From assembly GCA_003104995.1 (NCBI GenBank), contig PQAO01000027.1, forward strand, positions 36,799-100,798: DNA of 64,000 bases, read 5' to 3'. Positions within the stretch are counted from its first letter, which is position 1. Every line of letters begins with the position of its first letter. This document shows positions 11,614-21,311 of the stretch, in pieces. The notes beneath the pieces are model-generated. The model searched no databases. It was not told the DNA's origin and saw only the letters and a list, made by a program, of their open reading frames with translations. Position numbers and translations under genes: made by a program. This stretch comes from Dehalococcoidia bacterium. GTDB lineage: Bacteria > Chloroflexota > Dehalococcoidia > Tepidiformales > Tepidiformaceae.

Positions 11614-12618
11614 TCAGGCGTCGCGGTCGATGAGATACGCACCGATGGCGCGCAGGTCATCCTTTTGGATGGCTGCCAGGTCGATAGTGTCGAGAATGGC
11701 GACGGCCGCGGCTGCCTGGCGTTCCGCGGCTTCTCGTGTGAACTCGTCGGCACCAGATTCGCGGAGGGCCGTGATGACTGCTGAAATGTCCGCTTCGGTG
11801 AGCTCCGGGCGCGCGTAGATTTCGCGAATGGCCTTCCCGCCGGGGCCCAGGAGTCCGTGGATGACCGGCAGCGTCTTCTTCTTACGGGCGATGTCATTGG
11901 TGTTGGATTTGCCGGTGAGGTCAGGGTTGCCCCAGATACCCAGGTAGTCGTCGTGGATTTGGAAAGCGAGGCCGATGGTTTCCCCCCAGCGCCCCAGCGC
12001 CTCGGCGGTAGCTGGCGGCGCCCCGGCGAGCGTAGCTCCGATTGCCAGGGGAGCGCCCAGGAGCGCACCGGTCTTCCCGCTGATCATTGCCAGGTATTCG
12101 TCCGTCGTAACGTCGGCTCGCGACTCGAAGGAGAGGTCCGCCCACTGGCCGCCGATCATTCGGCCGACGGCTTCCGTCAGCAGCCGGAGCGCGGCCAGGC
12201 GCCGCTCGGGCGAGGCATTGCCCCCCAGGAGCGCCGAGGTTGCCCTGGAGTAGAGGAAGTCGCCCGCGTTGATCGCCTGTGCGGTGCCAAGGAGGGCCCA
12301 GAGTGTCGGGCGGCCGTGGCGCTCGGCGTCGTGATCCTGGACCTCATCGTGGATAAGCGAAAAATTGTGCACCAGCTCGACCGCGACCGCCCCGGGCATT
12401 GCGGCTTCGGCACTGCCGAAGAGCCCGCCGGCGTAGAGGCAGAGCGCGGGGCGGATGCGTTTGCCGGCGGCACTTGCCGGCCGCCCGGACTGGTCTTCCC
12501 ACCCCATTACATAACGACAAGCAGCAGCGAGTTGCGACCGATCGCTACCCACCGCCGCCCGGAGCGCGGCTTCGAGCGGGGCAAGGTGTGATGCGAGCGA
12601 CTCGGGAAGTCCCGCCAT
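11614..12618 (-). CDS. Polyprenyl (geranylgeranyl-type) diphosphate synthase
   Basis: GKRIRPALCLYAGG, VELVHNFSLIHDEVQDHDAERHGRPT, GLAFQIHDDYLGIWG; 334 aa. Confidence 0.9.
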   Translation of the reverse strand: MAGLPESLASHLAPLEAALRAAVGSDRSQLAAACRYVMGWEDQSGRPASAAGKRIRPALCLYAGGLFGSAEAAMPGAVAVELVHNFSLIHDEVQDHDAERHGRPTLWALLGTAQAINAGDFLYSRATSALLGGNASPERRLAALRLLTEAVGRMIGGQWADLSFESRADVTTDEYLAMISGKTGALLGAPLAIGATLAGAPPATAEALGRWGETIGLAFQIHDDYLGIWGNPDLTGKSNTNDIARKKKTLPVIHGLLGPGGKAIREIYARPELTEADISAVITALRESGADEFTREAAERQAAAAVAILDTIDLAAIQKDDLRAIGAYLIDRDA

Positions 12619-12619
12619 G

Positions 12620-14548
12620 TCAGGGCGCCACGATCGCCGCGCTGGCGCCTGCGGGAGCCGCACGGTGAGCGGGGAGCAATTCGCGAACCCTGGCGGCGAT
12701 GCCGGCGGCATCGACCTGGTAGATCTGGCGGAACACGGTCTGCGGGCCGTGATCGACGATGAGATCAGGCATGGTGAGGTTCGCCAGGCAGCGGTCAGCC
12801 AGGCACGCATCGGCAAGCGCCTCGAGGACGGCATCGCCAAAGCCGCCCGCCCGGACGTTTTCCTCAACGGTCACGAGGCCGCCGGTGGAGCGGGCATAGC
12901 GGGTGAGGAGCTCAGCATCGAGCGGCTTTGCATAACGAGCGTTGATGACCGCCGCGTCGATACCTGCCTCCGCGAGGATGTCAGCTGCTCGCAGGCACTC
13001 GTTCACCGTTACGCCAAAGCCGGCGAGCGTCACGTCCCGGCCCTCGCGGAGCACCTCACCCTTACCGATGGGCAGTTGCTTCATGGGCAGGTCCGTCGGG
13101 GCGCCCGGGCCGGAACCGCGGGGAAACCGGACGGAGAATGGCCCGTCGTGGTGGATGCCGGTGAAGAGGAGGTCGCGAAGCTCGGTTTCGTCTTTCGGGG
13201 CGCTCACAACCATGTTCGGGAGGCAGCGGAGGAAACTGATATCGATGAAACCCTGGTGCGTCTTGCCGTCATCACCGACGAACCCCGCCCGGTCGAGCGC
13301 GAAGACGACCGGGAGGTCCTGGACCACGACATCGTGCACCACGGAGTCGAAGCCGCGCTGGAGGAAGGTCGAGTAGATGGCGGCGATGGGCCGGATGCCC
13401 TGGGTAGCGAGGCCGGCGGCGAAGGTCACGGCGTGCTGCTCGGCGATGCCGACATCGAACACGCGATCTGGGTGCTTGGCATGGACCGGAGCGAGGCCGG
13501 TACCTTCGAGCATGGCCGCGGTGACAGCGACCACGCGCGGATCCGACTCGATGAGTTCCTGTGTGGCCTGGGCGAACACCTGGCTGTATGTCGGGCGGGC
13601 GGGCGGCGTCTCGGCGCTCACCGGCTTCTTCAGCCAGTAGGTGCCGCTGTGACTCTGGATAGGGTCGGCCTCGGCCTCGGGGATGCCATGGCCCTTCTCG
13701 GTGAGGATGTGGAGCAGGACCGGCTTACCTTCGACCTTCTTGATGGAGGCGAGGGTGATTTCGAGTTCCTGGATGTTGTGGCCGTCAACGGGCCCGTAGT
13801 ACTCGAATCCGAACTGCTCCCAGAACCTCGCGGGGACGAGGAGGTCGCGGAAGCTGGTCTTCACGCGTTTCGCGCCTTGCCACATCTGCCTTCCGAGCGG
13901 GACGTGTTCGGCGAACTCACCGATTTGGCGCTTGGCATTCCGGTAGAGCGGGTCGACCCGGAGCTTGTTCACGTTACGGGAGAGGGCGCCGACGTTTGGC
14001 GAGATGGACATCGCATTGTCGTTGAGGACGACGAGGAGGCGCTGGGTGCCGAGGTGGCCGGCGTGGTTCATGGCTTCAAGCGCCATGCCGGCAGTCATGG
14101 CGCCGTCGCCGATGACGGCAATGGCGTGGAAATCATCGCCAAGCAGGTCGCGTGCGGCCGCGATACCAACGGCCGCCGAGATGGATGTGCCAGCATGTCC
14201 AGCACCGAAAGCATCGTGTTCGCTCTCGTGCCGGTCGGCGAAACCGGAGAGCCCGCCGAATTGGCGGATGGTGTTCATCCTCTCCTTGCGGCCGGTCAGG
14301 ATCTTGTGGACGTACACCTGGTGGCTGACGTCCCAAATGATCTTGTCTTTCGGAGAGTCGAACAGGCGGTGGAGAGCGATGGAGAGTTCCACGACGCCGA
14401 GGTTGGAGGCGAGGTGGCCGCCGCCGCCGATGCAATCGACCGTGGCAACGAGAAACTGCCGGACCTCGGTGGCAAGCTCGTCGAGTTGCTCATAGGTGAG
14501 GCTGCGGAGGTCGCGAGGACCCTCGATGCGGTCGAGAATCTGGGTCAA
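12620..14548 (-). CDS. dxs: 1-deoxy-D-xylulose-5-phosphate synthase
   Basis: GGGHLASNLGVVELSIALHRLFDSPKDKIIWDVSHQVYVHKILTGR; VIGDGAMTAGMALEAMNHAG; 642 aa. Confidence 0.95.
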   Translation of the reverse strand: MTQILDRIEGPRDLRSLTYEQLDELATEVRQFLVATVDCIGGGGHLASNLGVVELSIALHRLFDSPKDKIIWDVSHQVYVHKILTGRKERMNTIRQFGGLSGFADRHESEHDAFGAGHAGTSISAAVGIAAARDLLGDDFHAIAVIGDGAMTAGMALEAMNHAGHLGTQRLLVVLNDNAMSISPNVGALSRNVNKLRVDPLYRNAKRQIGEFAEHVPLGRQMWQGAKRVKTSFRDLLVPARFWEQFGFEYYGPVDGHNIQELEITLASIKKVEGKPVLLHILTEKGHGIPEAEADPIQSHSGTYWLKKPVSAETPPARPTYSQVFAQATQELIESDPRVVAVTAAMLEGTGLAPVHAKHPDRVFDVGIAEQHAVTFAAGLATQGIRPIAAIYSTFLQRGFDSVVHDVVVQDLPVVFALDRAGFVGDDGKTHQGFIDISFLRCLPNMVVSAPKDETELRDLLFTGIHHDGPFSVRFPRGSGPGAPTDLPMKQLPIGKGEVLREGRDVTLAGFGVTVNECLRAADILAEAGIDAAVINARYAKPLDAELLTRYARSTGGLVTVEENVRAGGFGDAVLEALADACLADRCLANLTMPDLIVDHGPQTVFRQIYQVDAAGIAARVRELLPAHRAAPAGASAAIVAP

Positions 14549-14663
14549 GCCGGGTTCCCTCCTGGCAGCAACCAGTAGGCCACGAGCCGTGTTGGACTGC
14601 CGTACGGTGGCTTACCTCGATGAGGGTCACCAGAACGGAACGTACGAGCGCCCCCGATGTGGG

Positions 14664-15923
14664 TCAAGACTGGCGGGGTTCGAAGGTCAACGAAGAGTCA
14701 GGATGCGCACCCGTGCGGACGCGCGCGGGGGCTGCGGGCGCCGCTGCCGGAAGCGAGATCGTAAACGTCGTACCTTTGCCGGAAACAGACTCGGCTCCGA
14801 CCGTGCCGCCGAGCGATTCGACCAGCTCCTTCACGATGGACAGCCCAAGCCCGGTGCCCCCTTCGCGGCGGCTCCGGCCCTTATCCGTGCGGTAGAAGCG
14901 GTCGAAGATGCGGTCGATGTCCTGGAGCTCGATACCGACACCGTTGTCAGCGACCTGGACGATTCCGCCGCCCATACCGGAACGGACCGAGATGGTGACC
15001 GTGCTGCCTTCACCAGAGTACTTGATGGCGTTGTCGACCAGGTTCAACACGCAGCGATAGATCAAATCCGGGCTGGTTTCGACCTCGACCGGCTCGGCGA
15101 TTGCCGGGACGAGTGAGACGTGGCGCGCGGACGCGAGCGGTCCGAGCTGGCTCAGGACTTCCAACGCAAGGTCACCCAGGTTCACCGGTTCCTTCTCGAC
15201 ACTGGCGCCGTCGTCATTGGTCAGCAGCAGCAGGTCCTCGCTGAGCCGCGTGAGCCGTTCGGTCTGGGTCTTAATCGTGGCCAGCAGGTCGCGGTACTCG
15301 TCCGTGGTGGCCTCGGGGTCCATTTCGGTGACTTCGATGTTGGTGCGGATTGCGGCGAGGGGCGTGCGCAGTTCGTGGGATGCATCCTGGACGAACTGGC
15401 GCTGGCGTTCGAAGGAGTGTTCGAGGCGGCCGATCATCGAGTCAAAGGTCTGGGCGAGGTCCCAGAGCTCGTCCTGGGGGCCCTCGTAGTTGATCCTGCG
15501 GCTGAGGTTGGTGGCGCTGATTTCCGAGGCAGCCTGGGTGATGTCGCGCACGGGCCGGAGCATCATTCCAGACAGGACATAACCACCGACGCCGGAAGCG
15601 ACGGCCAGCCCGACCACGCTGAGGAGCGACAGGTAACGAAGGCGGTCGATGTTCTCCGAGTAGATCTGGTCCTCGGCCTCGCGAAGGGTGACGTTCTCGC
15701 GGAGGCGCGGGACAAAACCGGTGATGGCCTGCCCCGGCCCGGTTCGTACCGGCTGCCACTCGATGTCGTTGTACTGGACGCCCTCGTAGATGGTACCGGG
15801 CTGGTCGAGCCGCACCGCGATGTTCAGGGCGAGCACGAACGCCACGCCGAACACGAGCAGGAGGCTGGAATACCAGACGGTGAGCCGGAAGCGGATGCTC
15901 CGGGTGAAGGCCGGTAGCTGCAC
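14664..15923 (-). CDS. HAMP-domain sensor histidine kinase
   Basis: TM segments, HAMP region, DASHELRTPLAAIRTNIEV H-box, VLNLVDNAIKYSGEGS N-box, DRFYRTDKGRSRREGGTGLGLSIVKEL; GTG start. Confidence 0.92.
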   Translation of the reverse strand: MQLPAFTRSIRFRLTVWYSSLLLVFGVAFVLALNIAVRLDQPGTIYEGVQYNDIEWQPVRTGPGQAITGFVPRLRENVTLREAEDQIYSENIDRLRYLSLLSVVGLAVASGVGGYVLSGMMLRPVRDITQAASEISATNLSRRINYEGPQDELWDLAQTFDSMIGRLEHSFERQRQFVQDASHELRTPLAAIRTNIEVTEMDPEATTDEYRDLLATIKTQTERLTRLSEDLLLLTNDDGASVEKEPVNLGDLALEVLSQLGPLASARHVSLVPAIAEPVEVETSPDLIYRCVLNLVDNAIKYSGEGSTVTISVRSGMGGGIVQVADNGVGIELQDIDRIFDRFYRTDKGRSRREGGTGLGLSIVKELVESLGGTVGAESVSGKGTTFTISLPAAAPAAPARVRTGAHPDSSLTFEPRQS

Positions 15924-15924
15924 G

Positions 15925-16587
15925 CTAGAGGACGTAGCCCTTTCCGCGGATGGTTTCGATGAGCTGCTCTTCGAAGCCCTCGTTGAGTTTCCTGCGAAGG
16001 TTGTTCATGTGCACCTTCACGGTCTGGGTGAAGGGGTTGGCGTGTTCGTCCCAGATGTGCTCCAGGAGCTCTTCCTGGGGTACGGCGCGGCCCTCGTTTC
16101 GCGCCAGGTAATAAACCAGGGCGAACTCCTTGGGCGTCAGGTGGATGTCCTTGCCCTCGCGTTTTGCCCGGTTGGTGTTCGGGTCGAGTTCGAGGCCGCG
16201 CGTGTTGATCACAGGCTCGCGCAGGCCGCCGTCCCTGCGGGCGATGGCGCGTATCCGGGCGGCAAGTTCGCTGAACGCGAAGGGCTTCACGAGGTAGTCG
16301 TCGGCGCCGTAATCGAGGCCTTCGATACGCTCTTTGATCGAGCTGCGGGCAGTCAACATAATAATGCCCCCGCCGAAGCGATCCTCGCGCAGCCGGCGGC
16401 ACACTTCGAGGCCGTCGATGCGTGGCAGATTCAGGTCCAGGCAGATGACGTCGTAGTTGTTGACGGTGGCCTTGTCGAGGGCCTCGGCCCCGTCACGGGC
16501 AACATCGACGGCGTAGCCCTGCTTGATGAGGCCCCGTTCGATGGCGGTGGCAATGGACTCTTCGTCCTCGACGACGAGAACGCGCAT
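15925..16587 (-). CDS. OmpR/PhoB-family response regulator
   Basis: MRVLVVEDEESIATAIERGL...YDVICLDLNLPRIDGLEV...YGADDYLVKPFAFSEL plus winged-helix C-terminus; directly upstream of the histidine kinase. Confidence 0.93.
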   Translation of the reverse strand: MRVLVVEDEESIATAIERGLIKQGYAVDVARDGAEALDKATVNNYDVICLDLNLPRIDGLEVCRRLREDRFGGGIIMLTARSSIKERIEGLDYGADDYLVKPFAFSELAARIRAIARRDGGLREPVINTRGLELDPNTNRAKREGKDIHLTPKEFALVYYLARNEGRAVPQEELLEHIWDEHANPFTQTVKVHMNNLRRKLNEGFEEQLIETIRGKGYVL

Positions 16588-16766
16588 ATCGAGCTCCGTA
16601 AGGAAATGGTACATCCACCGTATCTGGCCGCGCCCACAGCGAAGGTAAAGATTTGTCCGGGGCGGCGCCGGGCGGGCGCGGGCGGGGATCCGGGCGGAGG
16701 GCGTATCATTGAGGCGCGGAACGCCGCCCATGTGCCGCGCTCCAGACCTGGAACGAGGGACGTCTG

Positions 16767-17870
16767 ATGGTAGTCGCTGACCGGCCCATTCAAGAACTCA
16801 CACTGGAAAACATCGCCGGGCTCCTGGGGTCTGACGCCAAGTACCTGCTCGAGCACCAGTGCCAGACGATCCCGAAGGAGTCGCTCCACCTCCCGGGGCC
16901 GGACTTCGTGACGCGTGTGACGGCAGCATCCGACCGGTCGCCCCAGGTGCTCCGGAACCTGCAGTCGATTTTCGACCACGGACGGCTGGGTGGCACAGGA
17001 TACGTCTCGATTTTGCCGGTGGACCAGGGTATCGAGCACTCCGGCGGCGCCTCGTTCGCCAAGAACCCGGCGTATTTCGACCCGGAATACATCGTCCAGC
17101 TCGCGATCGAGGGCGGTTGCAACGCGGTGACATCGACCTATGGCGTACTGGGCTCCGTCGCCCGGAAATATGCGCACCGCCTGCCGTTCATCGTGAAGCT
17201 CAACCATAATGAGCTGCTGACCTACCCCAACAAGTTCGACCAGATCATGTTCGGGACGGTGAAAGAGGCCTGGAACATCGGGGCAGCCGCGGTCGGGGCG
17301 ACGGTCTACTTCGGTTCGGAGGAGAGCTCGCGCCAGATCGTGGCGGTGGCGGAGGCGTTTGCCCACGCCCACGAGCTCGGCATGGCGACCGTGTTGTGGT
17401 GTTACCTCCGCAACCCCGCCTTCAAGGTTGACGGTGTAAACCACGAGACATCGGCCGACCTTACCGGGCAGGCGAATCACCTGGGGGTGACCATCCAGGC
17501 CGACATCGTTAAGCAGAAGCTGCCCGAGCAGAACGGCGGATTCAAGGCACTCAACGCCAACGGCGTGACCTACGGCAAGAGCGACGACCGCATGTACACG
17601 AAGCTGACGACTGACCACCCGATCGACCTGACCCGCTACCAGGTCGCGAACGGCTACATGGGCCGGATTGGGCTCATCAACTCGGGTGGGGCGAGCAGCG
17701 GCGAGAGCGACCTCTCCGAGGCGGTGAAGACCGCGGTCGTGAATAAGCGTGCCGGCGGCATGGGGCTCATCAGCGGGAGGAAGGCTTTCCAGCGGCCGAT
17801 GTCCGAGGGCATCCAGCTCCTGAATGCCATCCAGGATGTATATCGCTGCAGCGGAGTCACTGTCGCGTAG
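16767..17870 (+). CDS. fbaB: Class I fructose-bisphosphate aldolase (FbaB/DhnA type)
   Basis: [24 protein letters not shown]...[49 protein letters not shown]. Confidence 0.9.
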   Translation: MVVADRPIQELTLENIAGLLGSDAKYLLEHQCQTIPKESLHLPGPDFVTRVTAASDRSPQVLRNLQSIFDHGRLGGTGYVSILPVDQGIEHSGGASFAKNPAYFDPEYIVQLAIEGGCNAVTSTYGVLGSVARKYAHRLPFIVKLNHNELLTYPNKFDQIMFGTVKEAWNIGAAAVGATVYFGSEESSRQIVAVAEAFAHAHELGMATVLWCYLRNPAFKVDGVNHETSADLTGQANHLGVTIQADIVKQKLPEQNGGFKALNANGVTYGKSDDRMYTKLTTDHPIDLTRYQVANGYMGRIGLINSGGASSGESDLSEAVKTAVVNKRAGGMGLISGRKAFQRPMSEGIQLLNAIQDVYRCSGVTVA

Positions 17871-17898
17871 GCCGGCCGCCCGCGGCTTTGAACAAGCG

Positions 17899-17926
17899 GA
17901 GAGCCCGGCCAGTTGGCCGGGCTCTC
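17899..17926. terminator. Bidirectional hairpin between convergent genes
   Basis: Perfect 12-bp stem GAGAGCCCGGCC-AGTT-GGCCGGGCTCTC between fbaB (+) and the - strand regulator; no strong U-tract. Confidence 0.6.
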
Positions 17927-17949
17927 AAGCAATCCGACGGGGGCGTGGA

Positions 17950-18720
17950 TCAGGCGGCTTCGCTGGCGCGGGAAGAATCGCGGCGGTGGCCGCGCCGCTC
18001 GAGCATGTATCCAAAGCCCCGGACGTTGACGATGTAGGAGGGTTCGGCCGGGTCAACTTCGACCTTGCGGCGAATGCGGCGGATGTAGACCTTCACGATT
18101 TCCTGGGCCTCGCGCTCCGAATAGGTGTAGTCCTGGACGGCCCGGAGGATTTCGACCGGGCTGACGACCTTACCGGCGTTCTTCGCGAGGAAGGCCAGGA
18201 TCTTGAACTCGGTTGGGGTCAGCGGGATCGTCTCGTCTTCGCGGACGGCCTGGCAGCGGTCGAAGTCGAGAACGAGGTCTCGTACGGTAATGGTGCTCGG
18301 TCCGTCGTCCTGGGCTTCCTGGGCGGGCACCGCCTTTCGCCGCGACAGGGCGTTGAGCTGCGCGGCGAGCATCTCCGGCCCGTCCGTATCGCGCAGGCAG
18401 ACGTCAGCGCCCGCCTCGAGAGCGAAGCTCAGTCCCGTGGTGTGCGGGCCCGGCGCGAGGACGAGGATGGCGGCTTTGCTGGCACGCGAGACCTGCCGCA
18501 CCAGCGCCACATCGTCGTCATGGCGGGGGTCGACGGCGAGGACGACAAGGTCCGGGTCGAACTGCGTGATCAGGCGCTCCGTTTCGCGGTCGTGCGGGCG
18601 TTCCGTCGTTGTGAACCCGTGGCGCGCGAGTGCTGGCAACACCTCGGACGACCGGTAGTCGCGCGTGTGCGTGACAAACGCAACCTGGCTCCGGTAGCCC
18701 TCGTCGTAGCGGTCCGCCAT
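17950..18720 (-). CDS. Winged-helix transcriptional regulator with degenerate receiver domain
   Basis: C-terminal LTPTEFKILAFLAKNAGKVVSPVEILRAVQDYTYSEREAQEIVKVYIRRIRRKVEVDP...GFGYML; the receiver-like N-terminus lacks canonical acidic residues. Confidence 0.82.
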   Translation of the reverse strand: MADRYDEGYRSQVAFVTHTRDYRSSEVLPALARHGFTTTERPHDRETERLITQFDPDLVVLAVDPRHDDDVALVRQVSRASKAAILVLAPGPHTTGLSFALEAGADVCLRDTDGPEMLAAQLNALSRRKAVPAQEAQDDGPSTITVRDLVLDFDRCQAVREDETIPLTPTEFKILAFLAKNAGKVVSPVEILRAVQDYTYSEREAQEIVKVYIRRIRRKVEVDPAEPSYIVNVRGFGYMLERRGHRRDSSRASEAA

Positions 18721-18929
18721 AGCTTCAACCCCCAATGTTCCAACAGGCCCAATCCGTTCGGGGCCCTCAGAGTGTTTTGATGTCCGGCCCGGGTGCGCTT
18801 GCACGCGCACGATGGCCGAACGGTTGTCATTAACTATCTTCGGCAGGAAGTTCTCCCCTAGTAGGGTCCCGCGGCGGACGGAGTGACAGAAAAGTGTCGG
18901 AGACGCCGCCCTGGCCACCTGATGAAAAC

Positions 18930-18964
18930 GCCAGAGGCCCGGACGGTTGGTCCGGGCCTCTGGC
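18930..18964 (-). terminator. Intrinsic terminator downstream of the sigma factor gene
   Basis: 15-bp perfect stem GCCAGAGGCCCGGAC/GTCCGGGCCTCTGGC, followed on the - strand by GTTTTC. Confidence 0.7.
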
Positions 18965-18993
18965 CGGTGATTGCCAGGTTGCGGGCGGGGTGC

Positions 18994-19764
18994 TCAGGCA
19001 GCGTCACGCAGCAGGGCCCGGCGCAACCGCTTCACGGCCTGGGCATGCAGTTGGCTGACCCGGGTCTCGGAGACCTGGAGAACGGCCGCAATGTCCTTCA
19101 TGGTGAGGTGCTCCACATAATAGAGGCTCACGACGAGGCGCTCGCGCTCTGGCAAGGTCTGGACCGAGCGGGCGAGGTCTTCGTACAACTCACGCTCCTC
19201 GAACGAGCGGGTGAAGTCGATGTCTTCGTCGGCGGTGGGCATCTCGGCGGCAGGGAAGGAGTCGCCGTCGTCATCGCGTTCGAGCATCCGGTCGAGTGAG
19301 ACGGTGACCCAGCGAGAGTGGGAGCTGGCGTCGCGGTACTGGTCGACGCTGATGCCCAGGTGTGCGGCTGCTTCGTGGTCGTTGGGAGAGCGCCCGAGGA
19401 TTGCCTCGAGCTCTCCCTGGGCGCGCTGCACATCCCGGGCTTTCTGGCGCATCGTCCGGCTCAGCCGGTCCATCCGGCGGAAGGCGTCGATCATCGAGCC
19501 GCGGATGCGCTGAACGGCGTAGGCGTGGAAGTTCGTGCCCTTCGACGGGTCGTAGCGGCGAACGGCCTCGACGAGACCGCAGGTGCCGTAGCCAACCGCA
19601 TCCTCGAACTCCAGGAGCCCGGGGATTTCCAGGGGCAGCGAGCGGGCGACGCGACGCACCAGCGGTGCGTACTGCATGACCAGCTGCTGCTGTTCTTCCA
19701 GCGAAAGGCGGATAGGCGTCCCGGTGTCGGTCCCGGGTTCAGACTGAGTGGACGGCCATTGCAT
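18994..19764 (-). CDS. RNA polymerase sigma factor, FliA/WhiG family
   Basis: YAPLVRRVARSLPLEIPGLLEFEDAVGYGTCGLVEAVRRYDPSKGTNFHAYAVQRIRGSMIDAFRRMDRLSR...LPERERLVVSLYYVEHLTMKDIAAVLQVSETRVSQLHAQAVKRLR. Confidence 0.88.
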   Translation of the reverse strand: MQWPSTQSEPGTDTGTPIRLSLEEQQQLVMQYAPLVRRVARSLPLEIPGLLEFEDAVGYGTCGLVEAVRRYDPSKGTNFHAYAVQRIRGSMIDAFRRMDRLSRTMRQKARDVQRAQGELEAILGRSPNDHEAAAHLGISVDQYRDASSHSRWVTVSLDRMLERDDDGDSFPAAEMPTADEDIDFTRSFEERELYEDLARSVQTLPERERLVVSLYYVEHLTMKDIAAVLQVSETRVSQLHAQAVKRLRRALLRDAA

Positions 19765-20056
19765 TTTTCCTGCTCCCCCGAACAAGCACCCTGACCGCAA
19801 CCGGTCTGTAATGGTTGTCGATCTGGTGCACCGATTGTTTAGAGGGTGGTGGTGACAGAACAACGCACAGGCCGTGACACGTCCGTTGTCGTTGGGTTAC
19901 AGCGGAGGACATAAGGGATCTCCCTGAGTGGACAGGGGGTGAATCCCTACCCGGAGGCACCTGTTTGCGGGCCCGTTCTGCATAACTGATATAGTGCGAA
20001 GTTAGTTCGCCGGCCGAGCCGGAGTCCCGGTCGGTGTGGTATAACCACCCGCGGCC

Positions 20057-21226
20057 ATGACCGACCCTTCGGACTTCATCGCGATCGCTGGCGCCGACAG
20101 CGTGACGCGTATCCTCCACGATCGCGGCGACGCCTGGGTCGACTCGGCCGTCACCACCGGGTGGTGGCCAGCCTGGCGCCCGGGCCGGCGCGAGTATGCC
20201 GTCTCACGGGTCGAAATGCCCCGCGGCACCGCTCATGCCGCCCTGCACCTGCAGGGTATAGATGGCGGGGACATCCCCATTCCCGGTTCGATGAGCACCC
20301 CTCCAGCGCTCATTGCCGAACGCATGGCCCACTACGCGCTCTGGGACCCCACGGGCCGTGCGCTATGTTATGTCATGCCTTCCGGGCGGACGCTGGCAGC
20401 CCGGCTGTGGCGGCCCGGCGACTCAGAGGCCGAAACACTGACCGGAGGAACGCCAATCTTCCCGAGCTGGTCTCCCGACGGCCGCAGACTGGTCCTTCAC
20501 TATGGGGACCAGCTCATGTCGGTAGACCAGGAGTCCGGCGAGCGAAGTCAGCTCAGCGCCAACGCCATGGGGTTCCGGACCGCGGCGATCAGCAGTGATG
20601 GCGAGCTGACGGCGTTCGCCGAGGCCAGGACGGCGGGGACAGCGCTCCTTTGCCACCGGGAGGCAGCGGCGGAGCCAACCGAGGCTGCCCGGTTCGATGG
20701 TGGTGTCGCGCTCTCCTTTCGCCCGGGCACCCGTGAACTGACGATCGCCGTCACGACCGGAACAGAAGCCGGCGTGTTCCGGGACCTGTACGTACTCGAC
20801 ATGGACCGGCCGGGTGAACCCCGGCGGTTGATACACGGCCCCATGCTGGCTTACTGGTGGGCGCCCACTGGCGACCGGCTGGCGGTGCTGGTGCCCGCTT
20901 ACACGGGCGATGGCCGCTACCAGTTGCGGTTTCATGGTCCCGATGGGCAGTTCCTCCGGGCGATGGAGCCCCTGACGCTCTCCCCGGATGTGCGGACGAT
21001 GGTGAGCTTCTTCGATCAGTTCGCGCTTTCTCACCGGCCGTGGGCACCGGATGGCCGCCGCTTCGCCTTCGGGGGACGGCTGCTCACCGACGCCATCCCG
21101 GCCTCGTTTGCCGACGGACAGTTGGACGCCGTGGTCGTCGCCGACGCGGTGGCCGGAGGCCCGTGGACGAGGGTGGGTTGGGGATTCGCGGGCTTCTATC
21201 CTCCGCGCGAGGTAAACGGCCGGTAA
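20057..21226 (+). CDS. Beta-propeller (TolB/WD40-like) protein
   Basis: Repeated blade-like WxPxGRRLV motifs: FPSWSPDGRRLVLHYG, YWWAPTGDRLAVLVP, RPWAPDGRRFAFGG. Confidence 0.6.
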   Translation: MTDPSDFIAIAGADSVTRILHDRGDAWVDSAVTTGWWPAWRPGRREYAVSRVEMPRGTAHAALHLQGIDGGDIPIPGSMSTPPALIAERMAHYALWDPTGRALCYVMPSGRTLAARLWRPGDSEAETLTGGTPIFPSWSPDGRRLVLHYGDQLMSVDQESGERSQLSANAMGFRTAAISSDGELTAFAEARTAGTALLCHREAAAEPTEAARFDGGVALSFRPGTRELTIAVTTGTEAGVFRDLYVLDMDRPGEPRRLIHGPMLAYWWAPTGDRLAVLVPAYTGDGRYQLRFHGPDGQFLRAMEPLTLSPDVRTMVSFFDQFALSHRPWAPDGRRFAFGGRLLTDAIPASFADGQLDAVVVADAVAGGPWTRVGWGFAGFYPPREVNGR

Positions 21227-21311
21227 CTGGCCAAATTGAAGCGGCAGAAAGGCCACATGTACACTCAGACTAATCAGTGCGGCCGCGACCGGTGCGGCGC
21301 AAAGGACTCCC

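Noticed and set aside
12617-14578. 653-aa + strand ORF
   Set aside because: Exactly antisense to dxs; composition (E/D/R/G/V-rich, no motif) is typical of the mirror frame of a high-GC gene
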